A stretch of DNA of 64,000 bases from Comamonadaceae bacterium CG12_big_fil_rev_8_21_14_0_65_59_15 (GTDB lineage Bacteria > Pseudomonadota > Gammaproteobacteria > Burkholderiales > Burkholderiaceae_C), in contig PCUV01000048.1 of assembly GCA_002786915.1 (NCBI GenBank), forward strand, positions 39,697-103,696. Reading direction: 5' to 3'. Below are positions 53,026-62,458 of this stretch, in pieces. Position numbers and translations under genes: made by a program. How positions within the stretch are numbered: the first letter of the stretch is position 1; each line of letters starts with the position of its first letter. The notes beneath the pieces are model-generated. The model had not been told where the DNA came from, did no database searches, and was given only the letters and a program-made list of their open reading frames with translations.

Positions 53026-53997
53026 TTAAAGGTCGGAATCTGTTTGTTGCATCTGTTCAATTTCTTGCGGGCTGAGCAGGCGCGTGGGCATTAGTTCGTC
53101 TGTGGCGACGCGGGCCGTGCCTAACAGCGCGCCGCTGTCTTGCGCGTAAACGGCCACCTGCTGCGCTTGCGGCCAGTTGCCACGGCGCGACAAACCGCTC
53201 AGGAAACGCCGCGCATTGTCTGCGTCCAAGGTGACACGGGCGTGCTGACGCAGCAGGCTGTCCACGGGTAGCAGACAACGCAGGCGATCTGCCTCGGGCA
53301 TCTGCTCCAGTGCGCTCAGCGTGACGCACTGCGCCATGTCGAAGTCACCCGTGCCGGTGCGTCGCAAGGCGCTCAGGTGGGCACCGCAGCCCAGCGCCTC
53401 GCCTACGTCTTCGGCCAACGTGCGAATGTACGTGCCCTTGCTACAGGTAACTTCCATATCGATCGCTTGGTACCCCTGTTCGGTAGGGGCCAGTACCATT
53501 TTTAATGCATGGATCGTGATGCTGCGCGCGGCCCGTTCTACGGTTTGGCCAGCGCGTGCGTAGTGGTACAGTGCGCGACCATCGACCTTGAGCGCGCTGT
53601 GCATCGGTGGCACCTGCGTGATGGCGCCGGTGAATTGCTGCGCCACGCGCGCCACATCCGCTGGCGTGACGGCAACATCGCGGGTTTGCAGCACGTCGCC
53701 CTCGGCGTCGCCTGTGCTGGTTGTGACCCCCAGCTTCAGTCGCGCCACATAACGTTTGTCGGCATCCAGTTGCAATTGGCTGAATTTGGTGGCTGCGCCA
53801 AAGCACAGCGGCAGCACGCCACTGGCCAGTGGGTCGAGCGTGCCGGTGTGGCCGGCTTTTTCAGCGCGCAGCAGCCACTTGACCTTTTGCAGCGCGTCGT
53901 TGCTGCTGTAGCCCAGCGGCTTGTCGAGCAGCAGCACGCCGTGCAACGGGCGGCGCACGATCTTGCGTTGGGGGGTAGGTGCGACCAATGTCTGCAT
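53026..53997 (-). CDS. truB: tRNA pseudouridine-55 synthase
   Basis: 323 residues. PUA-type fold with HGVLLLDKPLGYSSNDALQK (about 19) and the catalytic Asp in GHTGTLDPLASGVLPLCFG (about 55), plus QVPPMHSALKVDGRALYHYA RAG and CSKGTYIRTLAEDVGE. Makes psi55 in the T-loop of tRNA. Between rbfA and typA in the translation operon. Confidence 0.97.
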   Translation of the reverse strand: MQTLVAPTPQRKIVRRPLHGVLLLDKPLGYSSNDALQKVKWLLRAEKAGHTGTLDPLASGVLPLCFGAATKFSQLQLDADKRYVARLKLGVTTSTGDAEGDVLQTRDVAVTPADVARVAQQFTGAITQVPPMHSALKVDGRALYHYARAGQTVERAARSITIHALKMVLAPTEQGYQAIDMEVTCSKGTYIRTLAEDVGEALGCGAHLSALRRTGTGDFDMAQCVTLSALEQMPEADRLRCLLPVDSLLRQHARVTLDADNARRFLSGLSRRGNWPQAQQVAVYAQDSGALLGTARVATDELMPTRLLSPQEIEQMQQTDSDL

Positions 53998-54024
53998 GAT
54001 TCTGGAAACTGAGACCAGCTTCCA

Positions 54025-54051
54025 AATAATTGGAATCTGACCCCAATTATT
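54025..54051. repeat. Hairpin between rbfA and truB
   Basis: AATAATTGG (54025-54033) and CCAATTATT (54043-54051), exact 9-bp inverted repeat with a GGTCAGATT-like loop on the minus strand. The arrangement AATTGGGGTCAGA..CCAATTATT resembles ends of REP-like elements that I have seen near transposases; no U-tract, so it is unlikely to be a strong terminator. Confidence 0.4.
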
Positions 54052-54052
54052 T

Positions 54053-54421
54053 TCAGTCGTCCTTGGCCCGGGATGCCACGGCGCGGGCGATCAAGGCGTT
54101 CATGTCGGCGGCGCGTTCGGGCGTCTGGTCAAAAATAAAGTGCAGCGTTGGCACGGTATGGATGTGCAGGCGTTTGAACAGGCCGGCTCGCAAAAAACCA
54201 GCGGCCTGGTTCAAGCCCTCGGTACACGCGGGAACGTCGCCCTGCAACAGGCTGAAATAGACCTTGGCGTGCGCGTAATCAGGCGTGACCTCCACGCCCT
54301 GGATCGTGACCATGCCCACGCGCGGGTCTTTCAACTCGCGCGCGATCAGCTCGGTCAGATCACGCTGGATCTGATCGGCGACCTTGAAGGCGCGGTTAGG
54401 CGTGGCAGATTTCTTGTGCAC
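54053..54421 (-). CDS. rbfA: Ribosome-binding factor A
   Basis: 122 residues from GTG 54421. RbfA KH-type fold: [40 protein letters not shown] and [20 protein letters not shown]. Needed for 16S rRNA 5'-end processing and 30S maturation in the cold. 21 bp after infB. Confidence 0.96.
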   Translation of the reverse strand: MHKKSATPNRAFKVADQIQRDLTELIARELKDPRVGMVTIQGVEVTPDYAHAKVYFSLLQGDVPACTEGLNQAAGFLRAGLFKRLHIHTVPTLHFIFDQTPERAADMNALIARAVASRAKDD

Positions 54422-54442
54422 GATGCTTGCAGATACAACGGG

Positions 54443-57307
54443 TTACAGCGACCGCGCCACTTCGCGGATTTCGAAGAACTCGAGCACATCGCCTTCGACG
54501 ATGTCGTTGTAGTTCTTGATGTTCAGGCCGCAATCGAAGCCTTCGCGCACTTCCTTGGCATCGTCCTTGAAGCGCTTGAGCGAATCGAGCTCCCCGGTGA
54601 AAATGACCGTGTTGTTGCGCAGCAGGCGCAGGCGCGCGGTACGCCGTACCACGCCCGAGGTGACCATACAGCCCGCGATCGAGCCGATTTTGGACACCTT
54701 GAAGATCTGGCGGATTTCTGCCGTGCCGATGATTTCTTCTTTCTTGTCGGGTGTCAGCATGCCCGACATGGCCAACTTGAGCTCATCCACGGCGTCGTAA
54801 ATGATGTCGTAGTAGCGAATGTCGATACCATTGGCTTCGGCCAGCTTGCGTGCACCGGCGTCGGCACGCACGTTAAAGCCGATGACGACGGCCTTGGCAG
54901 CAATCGCCAGGTTGATGTCAGACTCGCTGATGCCGCCCACCGCCGCGTACACCAACTGCACCCGCACCTCGTCGGTTGACAACTTCAGCAGCGACTGCGA
55001 CAGCGCTTCTTGCGAGCCCTGCACGTCGGCCTTGACGATGATCGGCACCAGCTTGACCTCGCCGGCGGTCATGTCGGTGAACATGTTCTCGAGCTTGGCG
55101 GCCTGTTGCTTGGCTAGCTTGGTGTGGCGGAACTTGCCAGCGCGGTAGGTGGCAATTTCACGTGCGCGGCGCTCGTCAGACATCACCATGAACTCGTCAC
55201 CGGCCTGCGGCACTTCGGTCAGGCCCTGAATTTCGACCGGAATCGACGGCCCGGCCAATTTGATGGCTTTGCCGTTTTCGTCCAGCATGGCTCGCACCCG
55301 GCCATACGTTTGGCCCGCCAGCACCACGTCGCCCGCCTTGAGTGTGCCCGACTGCACCAGCACCGTGGCCACCGGGCCGCGACCCTTGTCCAGTTGCGCC
55401 TCGATCACCAGACCCTTGGCCATGGCGTCCACCGGTGCCTTGAGCTCCAGCACTTCAGCTTGCAGCAACACTTGCTCCAGCAGCTCGTCAATGCCCTGCC
55501 CCGATTTGGACGAAACGCTGACAAACGGCGAGTTGCCGCCGAATTCTTCCGGAATGACTTCTTCAGCCACCAACTCGTTCTTGACGCGGTCAGCGTTGGC
55601 GTCAGGCTTGTCGATCTTGGTAATGGCCACCACGATCGGCACCCCGGCGGCCTTGGCGTGTTTGATGGCCTCTTTGGTTTGCGGCATGACACCGTCGTCG
55701 GCGGCGACCACCAGAATCACGATGTCGGTCGCTTGCGCACCGCGAGCGCGCATGGCGGTAAACGCCTCATGGCCGGGGGTGTCAAGAAACGACACCATGC
55801 CGCGTGCGGTTTGCACGTGGTAGGCACCAATATGCTGCGTAATGCCACCGGCCTCGCCCGAGGCCACCTTGGTACGCCGGATGTAATCGAGCAGTGAGGT
55901 TTTGCCGTGGTCCACGTGGCCCATGACGGTCACCACCGGTGCGCGCGGCAAGGCTTCGGCCTGTTGTTGCGACACTTCTTCGTCGGTGAAGGCTTCGGGG
56001 TCGTCCAGTGCCGCGATGATCGCCTTGTGGCCCATTTCTTCCACCAAGATCATGGCCGTGTCCTGGTCCAGTGGCTGGTTGATGGTGACCATCTGGCCGA
56101 GTTTCATCAATTGCTTGATGACCTCAGAGGCCTTGACCGCCATCTTGTGCGCCAGCTCGGCCACCGTGATGGTTTCGGGCACGTGTACTTCCAGCACGCG
56201 GAACTCGACCGGTGCGGCCGGTGCGTGATGTTCTTCACGGTCATTGCCACGGCGACCACGTGGGCCACCCCGCCAGTTGCCGCCGCGTCCGCCGCTGGTG
56301 TCGCCGCGCGTGGGAATGCCTTTTTTCTTGGCCGGGTCGCCCGCCCAGCTGCTAGAGAGCTTGGCCGACTTGACTTCCTTGCCTGCGCCCGCAGGCGCAG
56401 CCGCACCGGGTGCAGCCGCGGCCGGCTTGGTTGCCCCGCCTGCGGGTTTGTGCAAAGTGCCTTTGATACCTGCCTTGGAGGCATCTGCCGCTGGTTTGGG
56501 TTCTTCTTTTTTGGGGGGGACTTTCTTGCCCGGTTGCGACATCATCAGCCGGATGGCCGCCGCTTCTTCTTCGGCCTTGCGACGTCGATCGGTCAGATCA
56601 ACCGCACGTGCCTGGTCGGCCGCAGCGCTGGCCTTGGCGTCCGCTTCGGCTTTTGCACGGGCCTGGTCACGGGCTTTTTGCTGTGTTTTCGCTTCTTGTT
56701 CCGCCGCCTTAGCAGCATCTACTTCTGTTTCGTTAACTGGCGCAGGCACCACAGCGGCCGAAGCCTGCGCCTGCTGTGCCAGCTCAGCCGCTTTTTGTGC
56801 GGCTTCACGTGCGGCTAGCTCTTGAGCTTCGCGCTGGCGACGGCGCTCGGCCAATTCTTCTTCTTGGCGACGGATCAACTCGGCCTGGCGGCGCGCTTCT
56901 TCTTCGCGCCGAGCCAGTTCTTGCTCGTCGATCAGGGGGGGCTTGGCCGAAGATACCTCTTCGAGCACCACCGGTTCTGGGGGGGCCGCAGCTACTTCAG
57001 TTGGATCGTCACGGCGTACAAAGGTGCGCTTCTTGCGCACTTCCACCTGGATGGTGCGTGCTTTGCCCGTCGCGTCAGCCTGCTTGATTTCAGTGGTCTG
57101 CTTTTTGACCAGGGTGATTTTCTTACGCTCAGGCGCAGCAGTGCCGTGCGCAGATTGCAAGGAACTCAGCAGCCGCTGCTTGTCCGACTCGGTGAGGGTG
57201 TCAGAAGCAGCCGACTTGGCCACACCAGCGGCTTTGAGCTGCTCAAGCACGGTCTCGGGTGATTTTTTGAGTTCGCTGGCGAACTCTGCGACGGTCATAC
57301 TGGACAT
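54443..57307 (-). CDS. infB: Translation initiation factor IF-2
   Basis: 954 residues. An IF2 N-terminal domain ([20 protein letters not shown]) leads into a long Lys/Glu/Ala-rich linker (about 90-350, coiled-coil-like), a Gly/Arg patch ([17 protein letters not shown]) and the G domain: [20 protein letters not shown] (about 463), [19 protein letters not shown]. Domains II-IV follow and end with [17 protein letters not shown]. Brings fMet-tRNA to the 30S subunit. Sits between nusA and rbfA as in other proteobacteria. Confidence 0.98.
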   Translation of the reverse strand: MSSMTVAEFASELKKSPETVLEQLKAAGVAKSAASDTLTESDKQRLLSSLQSAHGTAAPERKKITLVKKQTTEIKQADATGKARTIQVEVRKKRTFVRRDDPTEVAAAPPEPVVLEEVSSAKPPLIDEQELARREEEARRQAELIRRQEEELAERRRQREAQELAAREAAQKAAELAQQAQASAAVVPAPVNETEVDAAKAAEQEAKTQQKARDQARAKAEADAKASAAADQARAVDLTDRRRKAEEEAAAIRLMMSQPGKKVPPKKEEPKPAADASKAGIKGTLHKPAGGATKPAAAAPGAAAPAGAGKEVKSAKLSSSWAGDPAKKKGIPTRGDTSGGRGGNWRGGPRGRRGNDREEHHAPAAPVEFRVLEVHVPETITVAELAHKMAVKASEVIKQLMKLGQMVTINQPLDQDTAMILVEEMGHKAIIAALDDPEAFTDEEVSQQQAEALPRAPVVTVMGHVDHGKTSLLDYIRRTKVASGEAGGITQHIGAYHVQTARGMVSFLDTPGHEAFTAMRARGAQATDIVILVVAADDGVMPQTKEAIKHAKAAGVPIVVAITKIDKPDANADRVKNELVAEEVIPEEFGGNSPFVSVSSKSGQGIDELLEQVLLQAEVLELKAPVDAMAKGLVIEAQLDKGRGPVATVLVQSGTLKAGDVVLAGQTYGRVRAMLDENGKAIKLAGPSIPVEIQGLTEVPQAGDEFMVMSDERRAREIATYRAGKFRHTKLAKQQAAKLENMFTDMTAGEVKLVPIIVKADVQGSQEALSQSLLKLSTDEVRVQLVYAAVGGISESDINLAIAAKAVVIGFNVRADAGARKLAEANGIDIRYYDIIYDAVDELKLAMSGMLTPDKKEEIIGTAEIRQIFKVSKIGSIAGCMVTSGVVRRTARLRLLRNNTVIFTGELDSLKRFKDDAKEVREGFDCGLNIKNYNDIVEGDVLEFFEIREVARSL

Positions 57308-57382
57308 TTGATGGCTAACCTTTGGTTTCGACGGCGCCCAACACGTGTGCAGCGCTGTCTGGAATACTTGTTTAAATCATGA

Positions 57383-58882
57383 TCAGTTTGCTTGTTCTGC
57401 CGCGTCGCCGGTAAACCAGTGGGCGCGTGCTTTCATGATCATTTCAGTGGCGTCTTCAGCAGACTGGCCGGTGATCTCGGTGAGCTCATCGGTGGCCAGG
57501 TCTGCCAGATCGTCCAGGGTATGAACGCCTTGGTCGGCCAATTTACTCAACAGTTCAGGCGTCAGACCGTCGAGCTCACGCAACTCAAGTGCCACTTTGT
57601 CAACGTTTTCTTCGCTGGCAATTTCCATGGTCAGCAATGCGTCTTTGGCACGGGTGCGCAGTTCATTGACGGTGTCTTCGTCAAAACTTTCAATTTCGAG
57701 CATTTCTTCCAGCGGTACATACGCCACCTGCTCCAGACTGACAAACCCCTCGGCAATCAGCAAATCGGCGATTTCTTCATCGACGTCGAGTTTTTCCATA
57801 AACAAGCTGCGGCTGGCCTGCGTCTCACCTTCTTGTTTTTCAGCGGATTCGGCGGCGTCCAGAATGTTGATCTTCCAGCCCGTCAGGTCGGACGCCAGGC
57901 GCACGTTTTGCCCGCCACGGCCAATCGCGATGGCCAGGTTTTCTTCATCCACCACCACGTCCATGGCATGGCGTTCTTCGTCCACCACAATGCTGCTCAC
58001 GTTGGCCGGTGCCAGGGCACCAATGACAAACTGCGCCGGGTCTTCGCTCCACAGCACAATGTCCACCCGCTCGCCAGCGAGCTCATTGGTGACGCCGTTC
58101 ACACGGGTGCCACGCACGCCCACGCAAGTACCAATCGGGTCCACTCGCTTGTCGTGCGACAGCACGGCAATCTTGGCGCGCGAACCCGGGTCACGTGCGC
58201 AGGATTTGATTTCCAGCAGGCCTTGTTCGATCTCGGGCACTTCGTTGCGAAACAGCTCAGTCATGAATTCAGGAGCGGAGCGCGACAACAAAATCGGCGC
58301 ACCGCGCAGCGTCAAGTCCACTTCCATGATCATGGCGCGCACCCGGTCACCGGTGCGGAAGTTTTCTTTGGGGATCATTTCAGCGCGGCGCAAGCGGCCT
58401 TCGACCCGCCCTGATTCGATGATCAGGTCGCCCTTGTCCATGCGCTTGACGGTGCCGACAAAAATCTTGTCGCCCCGGCTCATGAAGTCGTTAAGCAGCA
58501 TCTCACGTTCGGCGTCGCGGATTTTTTGCAAGATGACTTGCTTGGCCGCCATGGCCCCGATGCGGCCGATGGGCAGGGATTCGATGGTTTCTTCGATGTA
58601 CTCGTCCACCTCGATGTCGGGAATTTGCTCTTTGGCTTCAAACAGCAAAATTTCCTGGTCAGGCAGTTGCAAACCGGCCTCGTCAGGCACCACATGCCAG
58701 CGTCGGAAGGTTTCATAGGCACCGGTATCGCGGTTGAGCGCCACGCGGATGTCCACGTCGCCCTCATACAGTTTCTTGGTGGCTTGCGCCAGGGCCGCTT
58801 CCACGGCGCCAAACACCACATCACGTTCGACGTTTTTCTCGCGCGAGATGGCGTCAACCAACATTAACATTTCGCGATTCAT
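57383..58882 (-). CDS. nusA: Transcription termination/antitermination protein NusA
   Basis: 499 residues from ATG 58882 ([20 protein letters not shown]). N-terminal RNAP-binding domain, S1 domain ([20 protein letters not shown] about 135), KH1/KH2 with [20 protein letters not shown] and [19 protein letters not shown], and two C-terminal acidic repeats with HhH-like motifs ([20 protein letters not shown]). Binds RNA polymerase and nut-like RNA. In the rimP operon, so subject to the leader signals before rimP. Confidence 0.98.
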   Translation of the reverse strand: MNREMLMLVDAISREKNVERDVVFGAVEAALAQATKKLYEGDVDIRVALNRDTGAYETFRRWHVVPDEAGLQLPDQEILLFEAKEQIPDIEVDEYIEETIESLPIGRIGAMAAKQVILQKIRDAEREMLLNDFMSRGDKIFVGTVKRMDKGDLIIESGRVEGRLRRAEMIPKENFRTGDRVRAMIMEVDLTLRGAPILLSRSAPEFMTELFRNEVPEIEQGLLEIKSCARDPGSRAKIAVLSHDKRVDPIGTCVGVRGTRVNGVTNELAGERVDIVLWSEDPAQFVIGALAPANVSSIVVDEERHAMDVVVDEENLAIAIGRGGQNVRLASDLTGWKINILDAAESAEKQEGETQASRSLFMEKLDVDEEIADLLIAEGFVSLEQVAYVPLEEMLEIESFDEDTVNELRTRAKDALLTMEIASEENVDKVALELRELDGLTPELLSKLADQGVHTLDDLADLATDELTEITGQSAEDATEMIMKARAHWFTGDAAEQAN

Positions 58883-58919
58883 GCCAAGGCTCTCCTGTTT
58901 CAAATCCGTTTAATTCACA

Positions 58920-59525
58920 TCAATTCAATGCCGCGTCGCCCGTACCTGCCGCCGACTGACCGCGTCCCTTGAAGTTCACGATCGGCGCCAAGCGCGCTTC
59001 TTTCAACTCATCGAGTGCAAACCCCAGCGCTTGCAAGGGTGCCGCAACGCGCTTTTTGCTCACACGCACGCCAGGCTTCACCGCCAGCTCGTCGCGCCAC
59101 ACGATCTGCCAGCGCGCCACCTCTGAAGCCGGTGCGTGCGCATCACAACGCTCCAGCACACCCCGAAACTTCTTGCGCAAAGCACTCACCTTGCCGTCTG
59201 CCGCCGCCCCGATGGGCGCCTTCAGGGTGATGTCAACCACTTGCCCGGCAAAACGCTCAAAATCTTGGCTGTGCCGTAGCGGCCGGTCAATGCCGGGTGA
59301 AGACACCTCCAGGCGACGGTATTCCACTGCGTCAACCTCCAGCGCAAACTGCAGCTGGCGCGTGACCGTTTCACAATCTTCCACGGTGACAAAGCGCTCT
59401 GCAGCGCCCGGTACCCAGGGCCAGTCGATCGTGATGCGCAGCAGGCCCCCGGCAGAGCGTTCCAGCTCCACCAGATCGAACCCCAGTCCGACGACGATCT
59501 GCTCGACAACTTCTTTCAGCGCCAC
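58920..59525 (-). CDS. rimP: Ribosome maturation factor RimP
   Basis: 201 residues using GTG 59525 (ValAlaLeuLys-type start, LKEVVEQIVVGLGFDLVELE), which fits remembered relatives; the frame also opens at TTG 59555. RimP motifs: LLRITIDWPW, VTVEDCETVTRQLQFALEVD, EVSSPGIDRPLRHSQDFERF AG and a C-terminal Sm-like part. Needed for 30S subunit maturation. First gene of the operon; 37 nt downstream of a leader hairpin with a U-tract. Confidence 0.93.
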   Translation of the reverse strand: MALKEVVEQIVVGLGFDLVELERSAGGLLRITIDWPWVPGAAERFVTVEDCETVTRQLQFALEVDAVEYRRLEVSSPGIDRPLRHSQDFERFAGQVVDITLKAPIGAAADGKVSALRKKFRGVLERCDAHAPASEVARWQIVWRDELAVKPGVRVSKKRVAAPLQALGFALDELKEARLAPIVNFKGRGQSAAGTGDAALN

Positions 59526-59561
59526 CCCAAGCCCCGCTTCAATGCCATAAAACAAACGACC

Positions 59562-59599
59562 AAAAAAAACGGGCGGTAGTGACTCGCCCGTTTGGTCGT
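59562..59599 (-). terminator. Leader hairpin with U-tract before rimP (probable attenuator)
   Basis: On the minus strand: ACGGGCG (59591-59585), loop AGTCACTAC, CGCCCGT (59575-59569), then an eight-U run. An outer CGACCAAA/TTTGGTCG pairing can extend the stem. It lies between a TACAAT -10 element (59615-59610) and rimP, so it would stop or pause transcription in the leader. I recall that rimP leaders in other proteobacteria carry such hairpins. Confidence 0.65.
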
Positions 59600-59609
59600 G
59601 AACGCGCGG

Positions 59610-59615
59610 ATTGTA
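59610..59615 (-). promoter_or_regulatory. Likely -10 element of the rimP operon promoter
   Basis: TACAAT on the minus strand, followed by CCGCGCG and then the leader hairpin. A -35 with ACCGGA at 17 bp is weak. Position just upstream of the leader fits a start near 59603. Confidence 0.45.
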
Positions 59616-59666
59616 CCGGAAAACCTTCGCAATCCGGTCGCAATCCTTATGATTTTCAACACATTT

Positions 59667-61406
59667 TCAGGTGGCCGCCTCCACCAGCGTGCGGGTATAG
59701 GGGTGCGTGGGCCGGGTCAGCACCTGGTCCACACCGCCCGCCTCCACCACCTGTCCGCTTTTCATGACGATCACCTCATGCGCCATGGCGGAGATCACAT
59801 CCACATCGTGCGTAATCAGCAAATAACTCAGCCCCCGTTCACGCTGCAGACGCTGCAACAGCGCCAGCACCTGTTTTTGCACCGTCACATCCAGCGCGCT
59901 GGTGGGCTCATCGAGCACCAGAAGGGTGGGGGCAACGATCAGCGCCCGCGCAATGGCCAGACGCTGGCGCTGACCGCCCGAAAACTCGTGCGGGTAGCGC
60001 CCCAGCAAAGATTGCACGGACGCGACGGCGTCGTCGGCTGCATCGTCCTGGCCCAAACCCACTTCTTGCAGCGCCTGCGTTACTTGGGCACGACGCTCTT
60101 GAGTAGAAAGTGAAGGCTGGTGCACGGTCAGTCCTTCGCCGACGATTTCTTCCACCGTCATGCGCGGCGACAGCGATGAAAAGGGGTCCTGGAACACCAC
60201 CTGAATCTGTCGCCGCAACGCCAGATTGCTGGCGCGGTGATTCCCCCAGCGCTGGCCGACCACCGTCAGATCGCCCTGGCAGGGCAACAACCCCAACGCA
60301 GCCAGCGCCAAGGTGGACTTGCCCGAGCCCGATTCACCGATGACGCCCAGGGTGCGCCCCGCTGGCAGACTGAAATCGACGCCCTGCACTGCCACAAACT
60401 CACCGCGTCGGAACCAGCCGCGCCACCCTGGCAAGGGCGTGGCATAGGTTACGCGCAAACCCCGCGCGGACAGTACGGGCGGCGCAGATACCGCAGATAC
60501 CGCAGTCCCATCTCCTAAGCCGGACGAGCCAGAAACGGTGCACTCTGTCTTGCCCCCTCCCCCGCTGGGGGATGGCTGGGGTGGGGGCTTGTTAGTGACT
60601 AAAACATCCCGCTCGGGCTTGCTGGCCAGCAAACGCTGCGTATAGGGGTGCTGGGGGTGGGCAAACAAGTCGGTGGTTGCGCCCTGCTCGACGATACGGC
60701 CACGCTCCATCACGATCACGCGATCAGCAAAACGGCGCACCAGGTTCAGGTCGTGCGTGATCAGCAGCACCGCCATGCCGCGCTGTTGCTGCAAACGCTG
60801 CAACAGGTCAAGAATCTGCAGGCGCAAGCTCACGTCCAGCGCCGTGGTGGGTTCGTCGGCCAGCAGCAGTTTGGGCTGGCACGCCAGCGCCATCGCGATC
60901 ATGGCGCGCTGGCGCTGACCGCCACTGAGCTGGTGGGGAAAGGCGTGGTAGCGACGTGCAGGTTCGTCAATGCCGGTTTCTGCTAGCAACGCAATAGCTG
61001 CTTGCGCAGATAGTGTCTGGGCTAGGCCTTGTTTTAACGTAATGACTTCGGCAATCTGCTCACCCACCGACATGAGCGGGTTCAGCGCCGTCATGGGCTC
61101 CTGAAAGATCATGGCGATGTCTTGCCCGCGCATGGCGCGCAACTGCCGTTCGGGCAAAGACAACAGATCTTGTCCTTCAAACAAGGCCTGGCCGCCGATG
61201 CGCGCGTCGGGCACCAGGCGCAACAAGCTCAAAGCCGACACCGACTTGCCCGAGCCCGATTCGCCCACCAGGGCTACTTTTTCTCCGGCCGCGATGCTGA
61301 AACTGATGCCGTGCACCACCTCTTGCCCCGCAAACCCCACCGACAGGTCGCGTACCTCCAGCAACGCTGCGGCCGATGACGTAAGCGTGGGGGCTATCTT
61401 CATCAT
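59667..61406 (-). CDS. yejF: Dual ABC ATPase of an oligopeptide/microcin-type transporter (YejF)
   Basis: 579 residues, two fused ABC ATPase domains. First: Walker A ALVGESGSGKSVSALSLLRL (about 50), LSGGQRQRAMIAMALACQPK LLLADEPTTALD. Second: Walker A GVIGESGSGKSTLALAALGL (about 356), FSGGQRQRLAIARALIVAP. Energises the YejABEF peptide importer. Two features stand out: the inter-domain linker contains the PPPQPSPSGGGG-type peptide of a dispersed repeat (60512-60595), and repeat copy I (60991-61036) is read in frame as LKQGLAQTLSAQAAIALLAE. Start ATG 61406 overlaps the yejE stop. Confidence 0.95.
   Translation of the reverse strand: MMKIAPTLTSSAAALLEVRDLSVGFAGQEVVHGISFSIAAGEKVALVGESGSGKSVSALSLLRLVPDARIGGQALFEGQDLLSLPERQLRAMRGQDIAMIFQEPMTALNPLMSVGEQIAEVITLKQGLAQTLSAQAAIALLAETGIDEPARRYHAFPHQLSGGQRQRAMIAMALACQPKLLLADEPTTALDVSLRLQILDLLQRLQQQRGMAVLLITHDLNLVRRFADRVIVMERGRIVEQGATTDLFAHPQHPYTQRLLASKPERDVLVTNKPPPQPSPSGGGGKTECTVSGSSGLGDGTAVSAVSAPPVLSARGLRVTYATPLPGWRGWFRRGEFVAVQGVDFSLPAGRTLGVIGESGSGKSTLALAALGLLPCQGDLTVVGQRWGNHRASNLALRRQIQVVFQDPFSSLSPRMTVEEIVGEGLTVHQPSLSTQERRAQVTQALQEVGLGQDDAADDAVASVQSLLGRYPHEFSGGQRQRLAIARALIVAPTLLVLDEPTSALDVTVQKQVLALLQRLQRERGLSYLLITHDVDVISAMAHEVIVMKSGQVVEAGGVDQVLTRPTHPYTRTLVEAAT
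60512..60595. repeat. Dispersed repeat, CCTAAGCCGGACGAG family, copy 2 (inside yejF)
   Basis: CCTAAGCCGGACGAGCCAGAA then TTGCCCCCTCCCCCGCTGGG GGATGGCTGGGG and GTTAG; matches 29558-29630 with small indels. On the coding strand it is read in frame as part of the linker between the two ATPase domains (NKPPPQPSPSGGGGK...). Confidence 0.75.
60991..61036. repeat. Possible dispersed palindrome, copy I (inside yejF)
   Basis: GCAATAGCTGCTTGCGC - spacer - CTGGGCTAGGCCTTGTTTTA; order as in copies A and D. Homologous YejF proteins also have a helix here, so it may be local overwriting or chance. Confidence 0.45.
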
Positions 61407-62458
61407 TGATCTGCCTTTCTGGGGTCCAGCGCGTCACGCAAGGCGTCGCCCATAAAGGTCAGCAGCAGCAGCGTGAGCACCAGCACGGCAAAGGTGAAGA
61501 CCGAAATCCACCAGGCGTCAATACTGTTTTTGCCTTGCGCCAGCAATTCGCCCAGCGACGGTGTGCCCGGTGGCACGCCCAGGCCCAGAAAGTCGAGCGA
61601 CGTGAGCGCCAAAATCGCGCCGCTCATGCGAAACGGCAGAAACGTCACCACCGGCGTCAGGCTGTTGGGCAGCAAATGGCGCGTGATGATGTGCCAGTTG
61701 CTCACACCCAGCGAGCGTGCCGCGCGCACATAGTCGAGCTGGCGGTTACGCAAGAACTCCGCCCGCACATAGTCCGACAAGCCCATCCAGCCAAACAGAC
61801 TCAGCAGCACCAGCAGCAGCGCCAGGCTGGGTGCAAATATGGCGCTGAAAATGATCAACAGGTACAGCTCGGGCATGGAACCCCAGATTTCAATGAAGCG
61901 CTGAAACGCCAGGTCGGTCTTGCCGCCAAAAAAGCCCTGAATGGCACCGGTGACGATACCCAGCAAAGTCCCCACCAGCGTCAACGCCAAGGCGAACAAC
62001 ACACTCACCCGAAAGCCGTAGATCAATTGCGCCAGCAAGTCGCGCCCGCGGTCGTCGGTACCCAGCCAGTTGTCCGCAGTTGGACCGCTCGGGTTGGGCG
62101 CCTTGGCAAAATAATTCAACGTCTTGGGACCATAGGGATTGAGCGCGTAAACGGCCCAGTTGCCGTCGCTGTTCAGGCGCTGTCGGATGAATGGGTCCAG
62201 ATAGTCGGTCGCGGTGTCAAAGTCGCCGCCAAAGGTTTTTTCAGGGTAGTCATGCAGCAGCGGAACGTACAGTTCGCCCTGGTAGCGCAGCAATAGCGGG
62301 CGGTCGTTGCTGATCAGTTCAGCAACCAGACTCAAGACCACCAACAGGCCAAACAACCACAGGCTCCAGTAACCCAGCCGGTTGCGCTTGAAGCGCCGCC
62401 AGGCGCGCGCCCACGGCCCGGCGGACACTGCAACGGGGGGGTCAGTCAAACTTGACAC
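61403..62458 (-). CDS. yejE: Oligopeptide ABC transporter permease YejE
   Basis: 351 residues from GTG 62458. Inner-membrane permease with a short N-terminal cytoplasmic part and first helix (LWLFGLLVVLSLVAELI), a periplasmic loop with GDFDTATDYLDPFIRQRL, the TDDRGRDLLAQLIYGFRVSV motif and the EAA loop DYVRAARSLGVSNWHIITRH (about 245). Overlaps yejB by 17 bp and yejF by four, so the three are translationally coupled. Confidence 0.95.
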   Translation of the reverse strand: MSSLTDPPVAVSAGPWARAWRRFKRNRLGYWSLWLFGLLVVLSLVAELISNDRPLLLRYQGELYVPLLHDYPEKTFGGDFDTATDYLDPFIRQRLNSDGNWAVYALNPYGPKTLNYFAKAPNPSGPTADNWLGTDDRGRDLLAQLIYGFRVSVLFALALTLVGTLLGIVTGAIQGFFGGKTDLAFQRFIEIWGSMPELYLLIIFSAIFAPSLALLLVLLSLFGWMGLSDYVRAEFLRNRQLDYVRAARSLGVSNWHIITRHLLPNSLTPVVTFLPFRMSGAILALTSLDFLGLGVPPGTPSLGELLAQGKNSIDAWWISVFTFAVLVLTLLLLTFMGDALRDALDPRKADQ

